Assembly (NCBI GenBank): GCA_021432635.1
Contig: MU270050.1
Coordinates: forward strand, 310,001 to 374,000
Reading direction: 5' to 3'
DNA: 64,000 nucleotides
DNA from: Thozetella sp. PMI_491
Taxonomy: Eukaryota; Ascomycota; Sordariomycetes; Chaetosphaeriales; Chaetosphaeriaceae
In this document: one piece after another, positions 53,494 through 64,000 of the stretch
How the letters are laid out: each line of letters starts with the position of its first letter
Position numbering within the stretch: position 1 is the stretch's first letter
The notes under the pieces: generated by a model
What the model was told of the DNA's origin: nothing
The model's database searches: none
Seen by the model: the letters and a program-made list of their open reading frames with translations, nothing else
Made by a program: the position numbers and the translations under genes

Positions 53494-54070
53494 CAGGAGA
53501 TGACGCGAGAAGTTGTCTCGGTCAGATCGTGGTGGTCGGAGGGTGTCACGGAAAACCCGAAAGAGATTTCATACTGCAGGTATTGCAGGTTGATGGACAT
53601 GGAAAGGGGCACAGGGTGCTGGGAAACAGGGCAGAACACACACATATATACCATGTCCTGCGGTGGAGCCAATGCGAGGCTCGCGTTATCTGGCTCCCTT
53701 CGCACAAAATTACCAACCCTGTGCCCTCAGCCCCTTTGGCATCGCCTCCTTGGATCTCCTCGAGGCTGGTGATAAAGCAACCTCTCTGCGTCCATTTTTC
53801 CTACCCTCTATCTATCCTGGCACTGTTACATGTCATAGTCTGACAGGCATGCTCTGCCGTCAAGCCTCTGCATATGAAACCTAGCGGTAGCAGGACTAGA
53901 CCCTAACCCTATTCGCTGATTGATTTGGTACCTCGGTCATGGTCAGCTCGGCAAATCGCTGGGCCAATTATCGCGGATGTCTCTGCCCCTTCAATGTCAA
54001 AAGTCTTTGGACTGCTCTAAGGTGATCTGGCCGTCTACCTCTAAAATTCTTTCCTGCCCGTAATGAAAAC
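53494..54070. other. Divergent intergenic region, no gene seen
   Basis: Shared upstream region of the ankyrin gene (minus) and a Zn2Cys6 gene (plus). Confidence 0.6.
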
Positions 54071-55809
54071 ATGTCGCTAAGAGGCTTCGACCCCGAGGCG
54101 AACTCTTTGTCTCCCCAAAATGCACCCGAGCCCCGACGACGGCGTGGGCTGCCAAGCAACGGTTGCAACCAATGCAGGGTTCGCAAAGTGAAGGCAAGTC
54201 GTTGGTTGCAACCGGCACTTCATCGCACAAAAGGCTGACGCTCCAGTAGTGCGACGAGGCGCTCCCCTCGTGTCAACGATGTCGAAAATCTGGCTCCAAT
54301 TGCGTCTATCGTGATCGCTTCGAGGCGATGCTGCGGGACCAAACGCAAGAAGCTGCAGCGAAAGCACAGAAGAGATGGCGAAGCCGGGCAGCGCTCTCTA
54401 CCGCCGCGCCCCCAAGCGACATCATCCATGCGGGACAACAACCCCAACCCCGAATTAGCCCCCGGCCTTCGAGGACTTTAATGCCTCCCATTCGGGAGCT
54501 TGCGAGGCAGAGGTTCATCTACGACTTCGTCGTTCCCATCGATGAGTCTCCAGACCAGCGCGGCGTGACCGCTAACGGCTCCTATTTCGCCTTCGTCCCA
54601 AGCTTGTGCAACCGCGCCAGCGAGGATTCCGGTGTCATGGTTGCTCTCTCGACTGCCGCAAATGCCAATTTTGGTAACCGTTGCAAGTCATCGCAGGCGC
54701 ACACCGACGCATTCTCCGAATACGATAGGACACTCCGCATCATGAACCGAGCTTTACAAAGCCCCGATCACCGAATCAGTCTTGACGATCTTGCGGCGGC
54801 TCTCTTGCTTGGGATTCACGACCTTATCTCGCCTCCGGACATGACACATGGAGGCTCCTGGAGAGCTCACGCTAATGGCGCTGCCGCTCTGCTCATCCAA
54901 AAATACCAAGGGGACCCCCACATGCACGAGGTTGCGGGTTTACTACAAATTGTCTGGACCCAGATGCTGCTCAGTAATTTAACAACTGGAACGAGGCCGA
55001 TCATTTCGTTGGATGTATGCATGCGACGGATTCCCGCGGACAGTGCGTCCGCTAGCTTGCTTGGCCACCTTTACGAGACAGCAGCCCTTTGTGCAGACTG
55101 GTACGACGCAAAAGCCACGTACCTCGTCGACCAAGAACAATTCAAGGTGTCAGTTGCCGATATCATCTCACGAGGTCAAGCTCTCGACGATGCCGTGATG
55201 AATTGGATGAATGATGCTCTGGGTCAAGAGACATTCGAAACGCTGGAAAATTGCACCAACAACGTGCCAGCCTGGCTGCGGCCTCTATTCTCTTTACCAG
55301 GCGCGACAACAAAGCTTCACCGATACCAAAACATTCACGTCTCCCATAGGTGGCAGTTCTGTAGGGGTTCGAGGCTCGTACTCCTAAGCACCGTCGTATC
55401 TGCCATCGACTGCTTGCTGTCTCTCCTGCAGGATGGATCGGCCCGAGATGCATATAATGTCGCGCGGAGGCGATGCCAAGTACGCTTACTCGACCTTGTA
55501 GAAGGCCTCTGTCAAGGGACCTTCTCCGTATTCACACTCCCGATAACTGGGAAACCCGAACCACGATCTTTTGCGGATGTTGTCGGCGTGAGGGCGTACC
55601 AGCTCATATGGCCCATGGGAAGGGCAGGTGTCTGTTTAGGACTCGGTAATTTACGTGGGTTCGACGTGAGCAAGAGGTCAGCATGGATTCGGAGCACCCT
55701 CTGCTGCATTAGAGATGAGTTGGGCCTCCGACAGACACAGGGCTATCTTGACTACATGGACAGCTTGATTCCTATAAACGGGGGAGGCGTTCCTACTGTG
55801 AATATTTAA
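54071..55809 (+). CDS. Zn2Cys6 transcription factor (full length)
   Basis: Exon 1 is 54071-54193, a 56-bp intron spans 54194-54249, exon 2 is 54250-55809; 560 residues. The join gives GCNQCRVRKVK-CDEALPSCQRC and a sixth Cys, with exact zinc-cluster spacing. The intron begins GCAAGT; using the nearby GT three bases into GTGAAG would delete two residues of the cluster, so a GC-AG intron is required. A basic region after the cluster and a fungal-specific middle domain (LDDLAAALLLGIHDLI, SWRAHANGAAALLI) are typical of regulators of secreted-enzyme or metabolite genes. Its target is unknown; neighbours are an ankyrin gene and a beta-mannosidase. Confidence 0.92.
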
Positions 55810-56535
55810 ACCTACCAACCATTCGCCTAATATTACGATCAAGCCTTTGTCCAATCAGAGAAAAAAAAAGCCGTTCCTATTCATCTACCTATGCGAAATT
55901 CCCAAAGAATAGAGGGCGAAACCTGATGGGCCGTAAAGTCCCACGGCAATTCGAGGGAGGCCAACCTTGTCGAGGCAACAGACAGGAACCCTAACCCCAG
56001 CTATCACCGCCTGCGCCGTATTGCTCTTGCTACGCCGCAATTAGCTGGCCCCAGTCGGTGCTGTTATGGAGAAGCCGAAGGATTGGGGCGTTCCCTAAAC
56101 CGTCTCGCGCCTCATTCCCCAAACTGCCTAGCGCCATGCTTTGCGCGTCGTCTGCCGGGGTATTTGCCCTCTCTCACTCTCCCTGCCTTCCAGACCTAAC
56201 CTCGCGGAATCTACTCCAAACGGACGAGTTCGCCCCATCGTGCTACGCTCGGCCAAGGCGGGCCCAAATGACCATTCTTTTTGACAAAAGACGGGTCTTC
56301 ACTGGCCACCGAGCGAATCGGAGGGCTCAAGAGCCAGGGCAACCCAAATGCGACCCGCCGCCGTGTTGTTACGGCAGGGCTGTGTGCGCTACGTAGTTGG
56401 CAGAAGTCCACTGCCATTTTAGTCACCTCAGCGAGTGCTATAAGTACGTCGTGGCGTTTCCACCCTCTTCGGAGAACTAAAAGCAACCCATCATGCTCTC
56501 CTTGGCCTTAATTATTTCGACTCCACCGCCCTGCC
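55810..56535. other. Intergenic, no gene seen
   Basis: Beta-mannosidase upstream region; no coding sequence recognised. Confidence 0.6.
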
Positions 56536-59500
56536 ATGATGCGCTTGCTTCCTCTTCTCGCTGTCTTCTTCGTAGCAATCGCTAGTGGCAGTTCCGTTAT
56601 AGACCTCAGTGGCGAAGGATGGACTGTCCAAAACTTACCACTGAATATTTCAATACCTGGCCGCCTGCCATCTCACGCACACCTGGATCTTTATGCTGCG
56701 AAGGCTATCGGCGATCCACATTACGGGAAAAATGAGTTTAACCTTCGGTGGATCATGCACAACAACTGGACTTACATATCAGATCCGATCCGGGGCTTAG
56801 GATCGGCGGCCCACACAACAACCTATATTCGCTTCGACGGGTTGGATACCTACACCACTATTAATATTTGCGGTCAATTTGTTGCCAACACGGATAACCA
56901 GTTTCGTCAATATGTCTTTGATATTTCCTCCCTCGTCCGTAATTGCTCCGGGGGGGATCTGGTTTTGACGCTGAATTTTGGGAGCGCTCCCCTCATTACA
57001 CAGCAAATTGCCAGCCAGCCCGGTCAAGAGACGTGGTTCCCAGGGGTGGTATTCACCCACGAGTTGGAAAACCGAAACTGGATGCGCAAGTCTCAAAGCG
57101 ACTTTGGTTGGGATTGGGGGCCTGCATTCGCGCCTGCCGGGCCGTGGAAACCTGCCTATATCATCCAGCTGACCAAAACCGAGCTCCATATCCGGAACAG
57201 CGCCTTTGATCTCTATAGGAGAGGGCAAGTGAACAATTTGCCCCCCGATCAGTCGCAACCATGGGTGTTCAACGCAAGCATAGATGTCCTCGGAACAGTT
57301 CCTACCGGATCAACAATGAAGTACTCGATAATGGAGCTCGATTCAAAAACGGTTTTGAAAGCTGGCTTCTTGGTCGAGGTCAACATCACCGGGCAAAGTA
57401 ATACAATCACCGGTGAGGTCGTGCTTGAAGATTACGACTACGAGCTGTGGTGGCCACATGGAATGGGGAAGCAGAAGCTATACAACATATCTGTTGAGAT
57501 TTTCAGCCCCACTGGGGAGGCTCTTGCCTCCGTGACACGTCGAATGGGATTTCGAACCATTGTGGTGAACCAAACGCCAAATTCTGTCGACCAAATAGCA
57601 CGAGGTGAGTGGGAAAACTTTCCAGATGGATATCTTTATCACTCCGGTCCCGCTGTAAGCTTCGCCCGCCAATGCACCTACTAATCTTCCTAGGTATTGG
57701 GAATGGCTCCAATTGGCACTTTGAAATTAACGGACACGAATTTTACGCCAAAGGCTCTAATCTTGTCCCTCCAGACTCGTTCTGGCCCCGGGTTGACTAT
57801 GACCGCGTCCGTGTAAGTCGCAAATCCCCAACCTGGCTTTCCACCGGCTCTTCTATCTTTTAAGCTTAGAGTCTGCTATTCTAACCCGGAATGTAGACTT
57901 TATTTCAGATGGCAATTGATGGAAACCAGAATTTTATAAGAGTCTGGGCCTCTGGCGCCTACGGTCCTGACTATATGTACGATATCGCCGATGAACTTGG
58001 ACTTCTGCTCTGGACCGAGTTCGAATTCTGCGATGCACTCTATCCAGTGAATTCGGAATTTCTCGCGAATGTGGTTGAAGAAGCAACTTATCAAGTACGA
58101 CGGCTGAATCACCATGCGTCCTTGGCCGTCTGGGTCGGCGGGAATGAGATCGAGACCTACATCCTATGGGTGGCATTGAAGGCTTTCTTCGAAGAAATAC
58201 AGCCTCTCGGGCTGACTCAGGCCATCGACCGACTCTTCGCTTCCAAGACTAGCTACGAGACCCTCTTTCTCGACACTTTGATTCCGTGTGTATTCGGAAA
58301 CTCTAGGAGCATTAGCTATATGCCAAGCAGCACCAACGCTGGGTATAAAGAACTGAACTTTAGTGCCTCGTCGCCCCTGGTCCAGCGCTACGAGGCGTTT
58401 CCGGTTCCCGATCAAGTACCCCCCCTGTTGTTGTCATTAGGCGTTCCTGCCGATATAGTCCAAAAGATTGTCAACTTCCCAGCCGACGTCAACCAGACCA
58501 CAGAGAATTATGCCGACGTGGACTTCTACAACTACCAGCTTCCTGATTTCTTCGACACAACTGCATACCCCCGGGGTCGCTTTACTGTTGAATTCGGATA
58601 CTTCAGCTATCCAAGCATCCAAACATGGTCACAAGTGTTGCCCTCCCAAAATCTACGATTCAACGACAGCACTCTTCTGAGTCGCAATCACCAGAACATT
58701 GACATCGCCAACTCTGTCTCCACAGATAATTTCCTCGACCAAACAAACTCTCTTATCGCGGCAGGCGCCCTTACAACAGCGGTTGAGCAGAACTACCCGA
58801 CTCCAAACTCTTCGGAACCGCTTGGAAATTTTTCAGCCTGGTGCCAAACGACACAGATATTCCAGGCCGATTTCTACCGGGCCCAGATACAATTTTATCG
58901 CTGGGGATCTAGTCAGCCGTGGCGGAATCTTGGTTCCCTCTACTGGCAACTGAACGATGTCTGGCAAACCAGTAGCTGGTCGAGCATTGAATATGACGGA
59001 CGCTGGAAGTATCTCCACTACATTACCCGAGAAGCCTACAAGCCTGTCATCATCGCGCCCTTCTTCAACAAATCCACCGGAGAGCTCAACATTACTATTA
59101 CGTCCGATCTCTGGAGTGAAGCGTCAGGGCACGCATATCTTACCTGGTACAGCTGGGACGGGAGGCAGCTTGAGCAGCCGTCTGTCATCCCCTTTGTCGT
59201 AGGTCCAATCAATTCGACCACGGTTTTTAGCTCAGTCCTGGAAGTCTCGAAGTTGAACTTCACAAACTCGGTACTTCACCTAAGCCTAACTGCGAGTGGT
59301 CGTTCTCCCAATAGTAATAGTAGCATGGCATACACGCACGAGAACATATTCCACCCGGTTCCCCTGCGCAACGCGGCCTTGGTGGATCCTGGGATTGAGA
59401 TGACCTATGATCAGGATTCGAGAACATTTCTCGTGGCTGCAACGAAGGGGATTGCGGCGTGGACGTGGCTTGACTACCCAGAAGGCCCTGTTATCACATT

Positions 59501-59633
59501 TGACAACAATGCCTTTACGCTGATCCCAGGTCAGCCAAAGAAAATTGGCTATTCGGTGAGGCAGAATGACGGCAGCAGGTGGATAGACCAAGTTACGGTA
59601 AGGAGTATATGGAACAACACCTTATCAGGTTAA
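56536..59633 (+). CDS. Secreted GH2 beta-mannosidase (A type)
   Basis: Three exons (56536-57604, 57694-57812, 57897-59633), 974 residues. Signal peptide [19 protein letters not shown]. The jelly-roll domain ([33 protein letters not shown]) and TIM barrel are complete. Acid/base Glu480 lies in VGGNEIE and nucleophile Glu628 in RFTVEFGYF. The third exon begins at 57897, four codons before the first in-frame ATG, because TLFQ is needed to link DRVR with [13 protein letters not shown]. The enzyme releases terminal beta-mannose from mannan oligosaccharides outside the cell. Many N-glycosylation sequons fit secretion. The second ATG (56539) is an equal choice. Confidence 0.94.
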
Positions 59634-59958
59634 ATGAGCAATGTGCAATGCCTTCGGGGACAAAGTCTGCGAAACTATCACGACTATGGATTCTTGAGCA
59701 TTGGATCTGTCGATTAGCTAAGGAGCTCGCATCCCATAAGAATTGCTTTATTTTAGCTGGTTTAATTGCAATGGTATCAATGTTAAATATGCTCTAGTTC
59801 TTCGGCCTCAACCTACCGTAACCTTCTAGTTTAACGCCAGCTAGCCTGCCCTGGGTACTCTTTCATCGCATTTAACGCCTGTTTTTCTGTGGGACAGGAG
59901 ACAATGCTAACGGATTCGAAAGCCAGCTCGCCATCTCGAGCCCGTAATATTCCCCTCC

Positions 59959-61834
59959 TCAAGATCCTAGCGGTTGCCATTTCCTGTCAAGCCCCTTCTC
60001 GTCGTCATCCACGGCGGTGCTCCTTCGTGACATGATCGTATGAACGTGGATCCCCAGTGTTGTGCCTAGTGGTTGTGGCGAAGTGGCCGACGAGTCTACG
60101 CTATGCTCATCGACGCTCGATATTGTGCTCGAGCGACCCTCTGCCGCAACCGAACGGGCGTCTGAGTGCGAGGCCTTCCTTCCTGAGCCGCCGGAGCTGG
60201 AGCCGATCTCCGTCAGCACTTGCCCGTGGATTTTATCCCCCAGCTCCAGCTGGCTCTCATTGCCGTGCTCCAACTCGGTAGCCATGGTGGAGAAGCGTTT
60301 GGTGTGACGCTTAGCAGAATTTCTGAATGCCCCGGTTTGGCCACCAGACCCCCCGATTGTCTGGCATTCAAAGCCATGGCTCTCTTCAGTGCTAGCGACT
60401 GTAGTACCGAAAATTTTGGGCATGACGCGAGATAAAAAGAGGCGAATGGCAGGAAGACACGCCACAATGATTCCAACAGCGAGCTCGAGCCCTGTCCAGA
60501 TCAAAACATCTGCATAGTCCCAGGTTGGGTTCATGGAGTCGCCAAACGCCACCAAGGATCGGAGCCGGATGCAGCTGGTAACGAGGATGAAGATGCCCAG
60601 CGAGAACATGAACATGATGGCGATCCGCGAACGCCAGGACGCGTTGAGCCGAGCAACAATGGGCAAGGGCAGGATAAGAATGACCAAATCCTGCGCGATG
60701 CCGAATCCCGCTGCCGTAAATGTGAGTGCCTTGATGTCGACGCATTTATGTGGTCCATAATTGCCTTTCCAACCATTCCAATTGTAGTCGATCGGCCAGC
60801 ACTGGAAGATCTGCATGAAGAGGAAAACCAGACCGGATAATACGACCCAAGCCATGACAGCGTAGACCGCTTTTCGCATTGCCGCGTGGGGGAAAACGCG
60901 TAAATAAAAGAAGAGAATAGACACCTTTGTAAGGTGCAGTACCACGAGGTAGAAACTCTCGTCAATATAGAACAGCTAAGCAAAGTCAGTCAAGAGTCCT
61001 CCATGTTCTTTTGGAAAGCAAGGGTAAAGTATACCTTGAATGCGAGAGTGAGAGTCTCTTCATCTACAGTCCATATATCTTGCCCAAATGCAAGTGCTCC
61101 AGCTAACGAAGGATTAGATGGATGAATCCCGACGTAACGCTCCTGGGGGAGACAAGATGGGGAAAGAGTCTATGACGTTACGTACTGAGTTGGCCTATGA
61201 CCTCAAAAATGGCGTAGAAGAGCTATGGAATTGTTAAGCGAGAAATATCTCCCAGGAAAAGGCTGCAGCCAAGAGACACGTCAAGAACATACTGTAGTTG
61301 CGATCATGATACAATCGTCGACCTCAAAGCGCGCTGTCGTCCACCAACGAGAAAATAGCCGTAGAAGAGCACAGAGGAATGCAGGGATTTCTATGGCCAT
61401 GGCGGCGAAGAGATCTGGCTTCCGAGATCGGACTGGTATCTGACATGCCAACGCTTGAACCCTTGCCGTAGCTAGGACAATGTCAGCCACAGGAGGATGA
61501 TGGTAGGCAGATAGTATTGGGGTGGATTTACTTAACGCGTCGACAGCTGTGCAATTCACAGCGACACAGACTAACACCGCATTATACAACGGCACATCGG
61601 TGCAGAGGCATGTTGTGTTTGACAGCGTCTTGCAGGCCGATTCGGGTACTTTGTCGATGATGCATTTTGTCTACATATGCATGAGTCGATGCCACATGGC
61701 GCGACAACGAAGACATGAGAAGGAATTCTTACTCCGCAGGTAGGCAGTTGTACAACCGCATCTGTGAAGGCATCCGCGCGGCACAGGGTCAAGAGTGATA
61801 GCACAACCCAAGGAAGAAAGCTGGTAGTTCTCAT
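59959..61834 (-). CDS. CFEM-domain Pth11-like seven-helix receptor
   Basis: Six exons (61834-61733, 61670-61532, 61471-61293, 61222-61186, 61102-61035, 60975-59959), 513 residues. After a signal peptide, the spliced exons give a CFEM domain (LPTCGTKCIIDKVPESACK, then NTTCLCTDVPLYNAVLVC and VNCTAVDAL). Next come seven helices of the rhodopsin-like Pth11 group (EVDDCIMIATT-LFYAIFEVIG, FGQDIWTVDEETLTLAFK-LFYIDESFY, KVSILFFYLRVFP). A long Ser-rich cytosolic tail follows (about residues 365-513). Pth11-type receptors sense surface or host cues before infection-structure formation. No single open frame shows this gene; introns are 59-83 bp and all canonical. Confidence 0.92.
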
Positions 61835-63477
61835 CGTGGCGACAAAGCTACCAGAGCTGTCTTTCACGCAATCCGAAAAGAAGCAGGGCTCTCATACAAA
61901 ATAGCAAAGTGATTTTCAGTAATATAAGTGTTGCGACGTTTCTGAGGGAAATGGGACATCCGTCAGGTATAACAGTTCTGGAGAAGGAAATCCAGACCAG
62001 GTCGGAAGAAGCTAACGAAGTGGCGCGGCCATGTTTTCTTCAAGGACTGCCGCATCGCACGTGTCGATGCTTTAGGGCAAGGGGTGTTTTTACTAGGCCG
62101 AGGGAGTTGGCTAGACCTTTGGAGCTTTGAAGTCGCGATCATGACGCCACATGGCCTTACAATCCAAAGCCACAGAGCTGGTAGCTCTTACCGCAGCTCG
62201 GGGCTGCCGGCATGGTAGGCTCCCAAGGCAAGCCGGCTTCGATCTAGTGGGACCGGAGGACAAGTGGTGGCTTGACGGCTTTTGACCCGGCTTGCCCCTT
62301 TTCTAAATGGAACCAAGTGGAGAAAGGTGCGAAGCTCACTCGCGTGCCAGTGTGGAGCATCGACATTTAGCGAATGTGTAACCCGAAAGTGATATTATTG
62401 AAGAAAAAAATATATCATTCTAAATACATGGACTAGACCCTCGGATTCGTTTTCATAATAGACTTTGCTGGCGGAGATATGGACACATATTTGGCGAGGT
62501 TGAGTTGTGGTACACTAAAAGTCAAGGTGGATCGGCACAGGCACGCACTGACGGCCCGAGCAAGATCGACCCTGTCCCGGCTATGGCCGAATGCTAGAGA
62601 ACTTTGGATATCTTCGCCCGGATTTGCTTTTTTGAATCAGCCATAGTCAAAGTACAAGCACCTGGTAGGCCAATGCGTGTAGGTAACTATGGGGGCATCG
62701 GGGACCTCATCCTCAGTGCAAAGATAGCCTCGCTGTGCTAGCCCCGCGCCAGTTTCCGAAGGAAGCCAAGTCACACTCACGGAGAAATGGACAAAGAAAA
62801 TATCGCATGATGGCGCTGTATAGAATATGGCAATCCAGGAGCTAATGCTGCCCCGGTGCACCTCTTGCACCTCTGAGCAGTGGGCCATGCGTGGCATGAT
62901 TGTTAACTTACCTCCCGCATATCCGATCCAGGCACCGGAAGCAATTGACTGAGGGTGCTGGAACTAGGAGAGAAAGTTAAATCCGGCCAAAGACTCTTCC
63001 TATTGCCCGTGGGGTGGCGTGGATTTCCCCGCACGCACCTCCCGGATCACCAGGTAGCTTGCAATAGTTCATGTTGTTTATGTCTAGAAGGGCGGAGGGC
63101 TAACGCTTGATGTCTAGATCGCGGGGCGCCAGGCCCACAAGTACGCGTGATAGTCTGGTATTTCTCCGAAGCTATATGCGTTCCTGGGCTCCTGCCTGTC
63201 TGGCCGGGCAAGGCCAGATATCCTTTGGCCCTGCTAGCGGCTTCTTTGTTCTAGATGGCCTAGCGAAAGAGACTGGTTCATTCATCTGCAACCTGAGTAG
63301 TGACACCCTTCAACTTCTGGGAATAAGAGAATAGTGATGAACACGCTGGGGTCTGGCGTGTGAAAGACCTGGCGCATTGGTCATTGGGTTAAGACTAGGC
63401 ACGACGTATTTCAACCAGTAACAAATACAACGAAGACATATAGTTCAAGCTAACCCTAGGTACTCCTAGATTCCCCA
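61835..63477. other. 1.6-kb intergenic region, no gene seen
   Basis: Upstream of the receptor gene. Short frames (for example 62637-62897, minus) show no domain or splice partners. Confidence 0.5.
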
Positions 63478-64000
63478 CTACTGGGCCACTCCGCTAGGGA
63501 GTTCCCAGTCACATAAGAACCGCGCCGACACGCTCCGTCCCTTAAGACCTTTAACACGAACTTGAATATCCTGCTTCGGCATGAGATCTAACATGTTGTC
63601 CTCCCAAAGAGGATCACTGTCTTGATCTTTATCTGAGACTCCGCATACGGCCTCGAGCCAGACGCCCTTGAGAGGCTCGGTGGCAGAGACAGTCACGAGC
63701 GTGTCATAGCCCTCTGCATCCCCAAGAATCGCTTGCTCAGTAATTGAAAGTTTGGTGGACTCTGGCCAATACAGATAACGGTATGGCTCCGGCCAGTCCA
63801 CGTAGCGTGCCAACTTCTTCCCATTGGGACCAATGAGCGTGGCCTCGAGAAGAATGAGGCTGTCATTGCTCCAAGACTCATGAGAGGGAAGAGTTGTTAA
63901 CTCGGTGGTCTGACCGGGCTTGAGACTCACATTCTGTTCCTTCTGAGACGCGGGAAGATCCGTCCATTTTCCCAAGGCAAAATCATACGCCTTAAGCTGA
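63478..64000 (-). CDS. GH2 beta-mannosidase, C-terminal end (partial, B type likely)
   Basis: The frame is open to the right edge; 173 codons plus stop are in the window. The sequence (AYDFALGKWTDLPASQ, YLYWPESTKLSI, VTVSATEPLKGVWLEA, SARFLCDWELPSG) matches the C-terminal immunoglobulin-like domains of fungal beta-mannosidase B-type enzymes, which lack a signal peptide. The catalytic domain lies outside the window, so activity and localisation cannot be checked. A second beta-mannosidase 4 kb from the secreted one suggests combined outside/inside use of mannan oligosaccharides. Confidence 0.7.
   Translation of the reverse strand, partial: QLKAYDFALGKWTDLPASQKEQNVSLKPGQTTELTTLPSHESWSNDSLILLEATLIGPNGKKLARYVDWPEPYRYLYWPESTKLSITEQAILGDAEGYDTLVTVSATEPLKGVWLEAVCGVSDKDQDSDPLWEDNMLDLMPKQDIQVRVKGLKGRSVSARFLCDWELPSGVAQ

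Noticed and set aside
62637-62897. 86-codon open frame on the minus strand upstream of the receptor gene
   Set aside because: No domain, and poor coding character.

Overview
This window is nuclear DNA of a filamentous ascomycete (Pezizomycotina). It has short spliceosomal introns (about 50-150 bp, GTRNGT donors, CTAAC/CTAAT-type branch sites), Zn2Cys6 regulators, a CFEM/Pth11-type receptor, an AA9 polysaccharide monooxygenase, a self-sufficient CYP505 and RTA1-family and MFS membrane proteins. Species cannot be told from the sequence alone. I rebuilt 27 protein-coding genes by splicing open frames by hand. All 25 complete models keep the reading frame; the two at the window edges are partial. 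One pseudogene was also found. I saw no rRNA, tRNA or CRISPR.

Left part (1-19.4 kb): a partial Zn2Cys6 regulator; a sugar 3-epimerase-like TIM barrel; an alpha/beta hydrolase; a CYP505 P450-reductase fusion; a sterol 14-alpha-demethylase (CYP51) paralogue; a CocE-type hydrolase; an MDR oxidoreductase; a small-molecule methyltransferase; and a membrane-anchored UDP-glycosyltransferase. These are mostly tailoring and detoxification enzymes with no synthase beside them. A CYP51 copy among them raises the possibility of target-based self-resistance.

Middle part (20.3-36.1 kb): a compact set made of two paralogous NtaA/DszA-type flavin monooxygenases with identical exon structure, a ThDP-dependent lyase/decarboxylase-like enzyme between them, a sugar-porter MFS transporter, a Zn2Cys6 regulator and an RTA1-family membrane protein. 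Each monooxygenase is divergent from a partner gene (ThDP enzyme or transporter), and each shared promoter has three GATAAG sites. I infer uptake and oxidative breakdown of an unknown compound, possibly under nitrogen control. A degraded GH78 rhamnosidase fragment lies between transporter and regulator.

Right part (37-64 kb): mostly secreted or surface functions. These are a subtilase, an AA9 LPMO, an M61-like metallopeptidase with a PDZ-like tail, a GH2 beta-mannosidase, a CFEM/Pth11-like receptor and the 3' end of a second beta-mannosidase. Mixed with them are a FucU mutarotase, an SDR, two regulators (one without a visible DNA-binding domain), a MOSC-ferredoxin-reductase fusion and an F-box/ankyrin protein. 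The set suggests a plant-polymer-degrading or plant-associated life style (inference).
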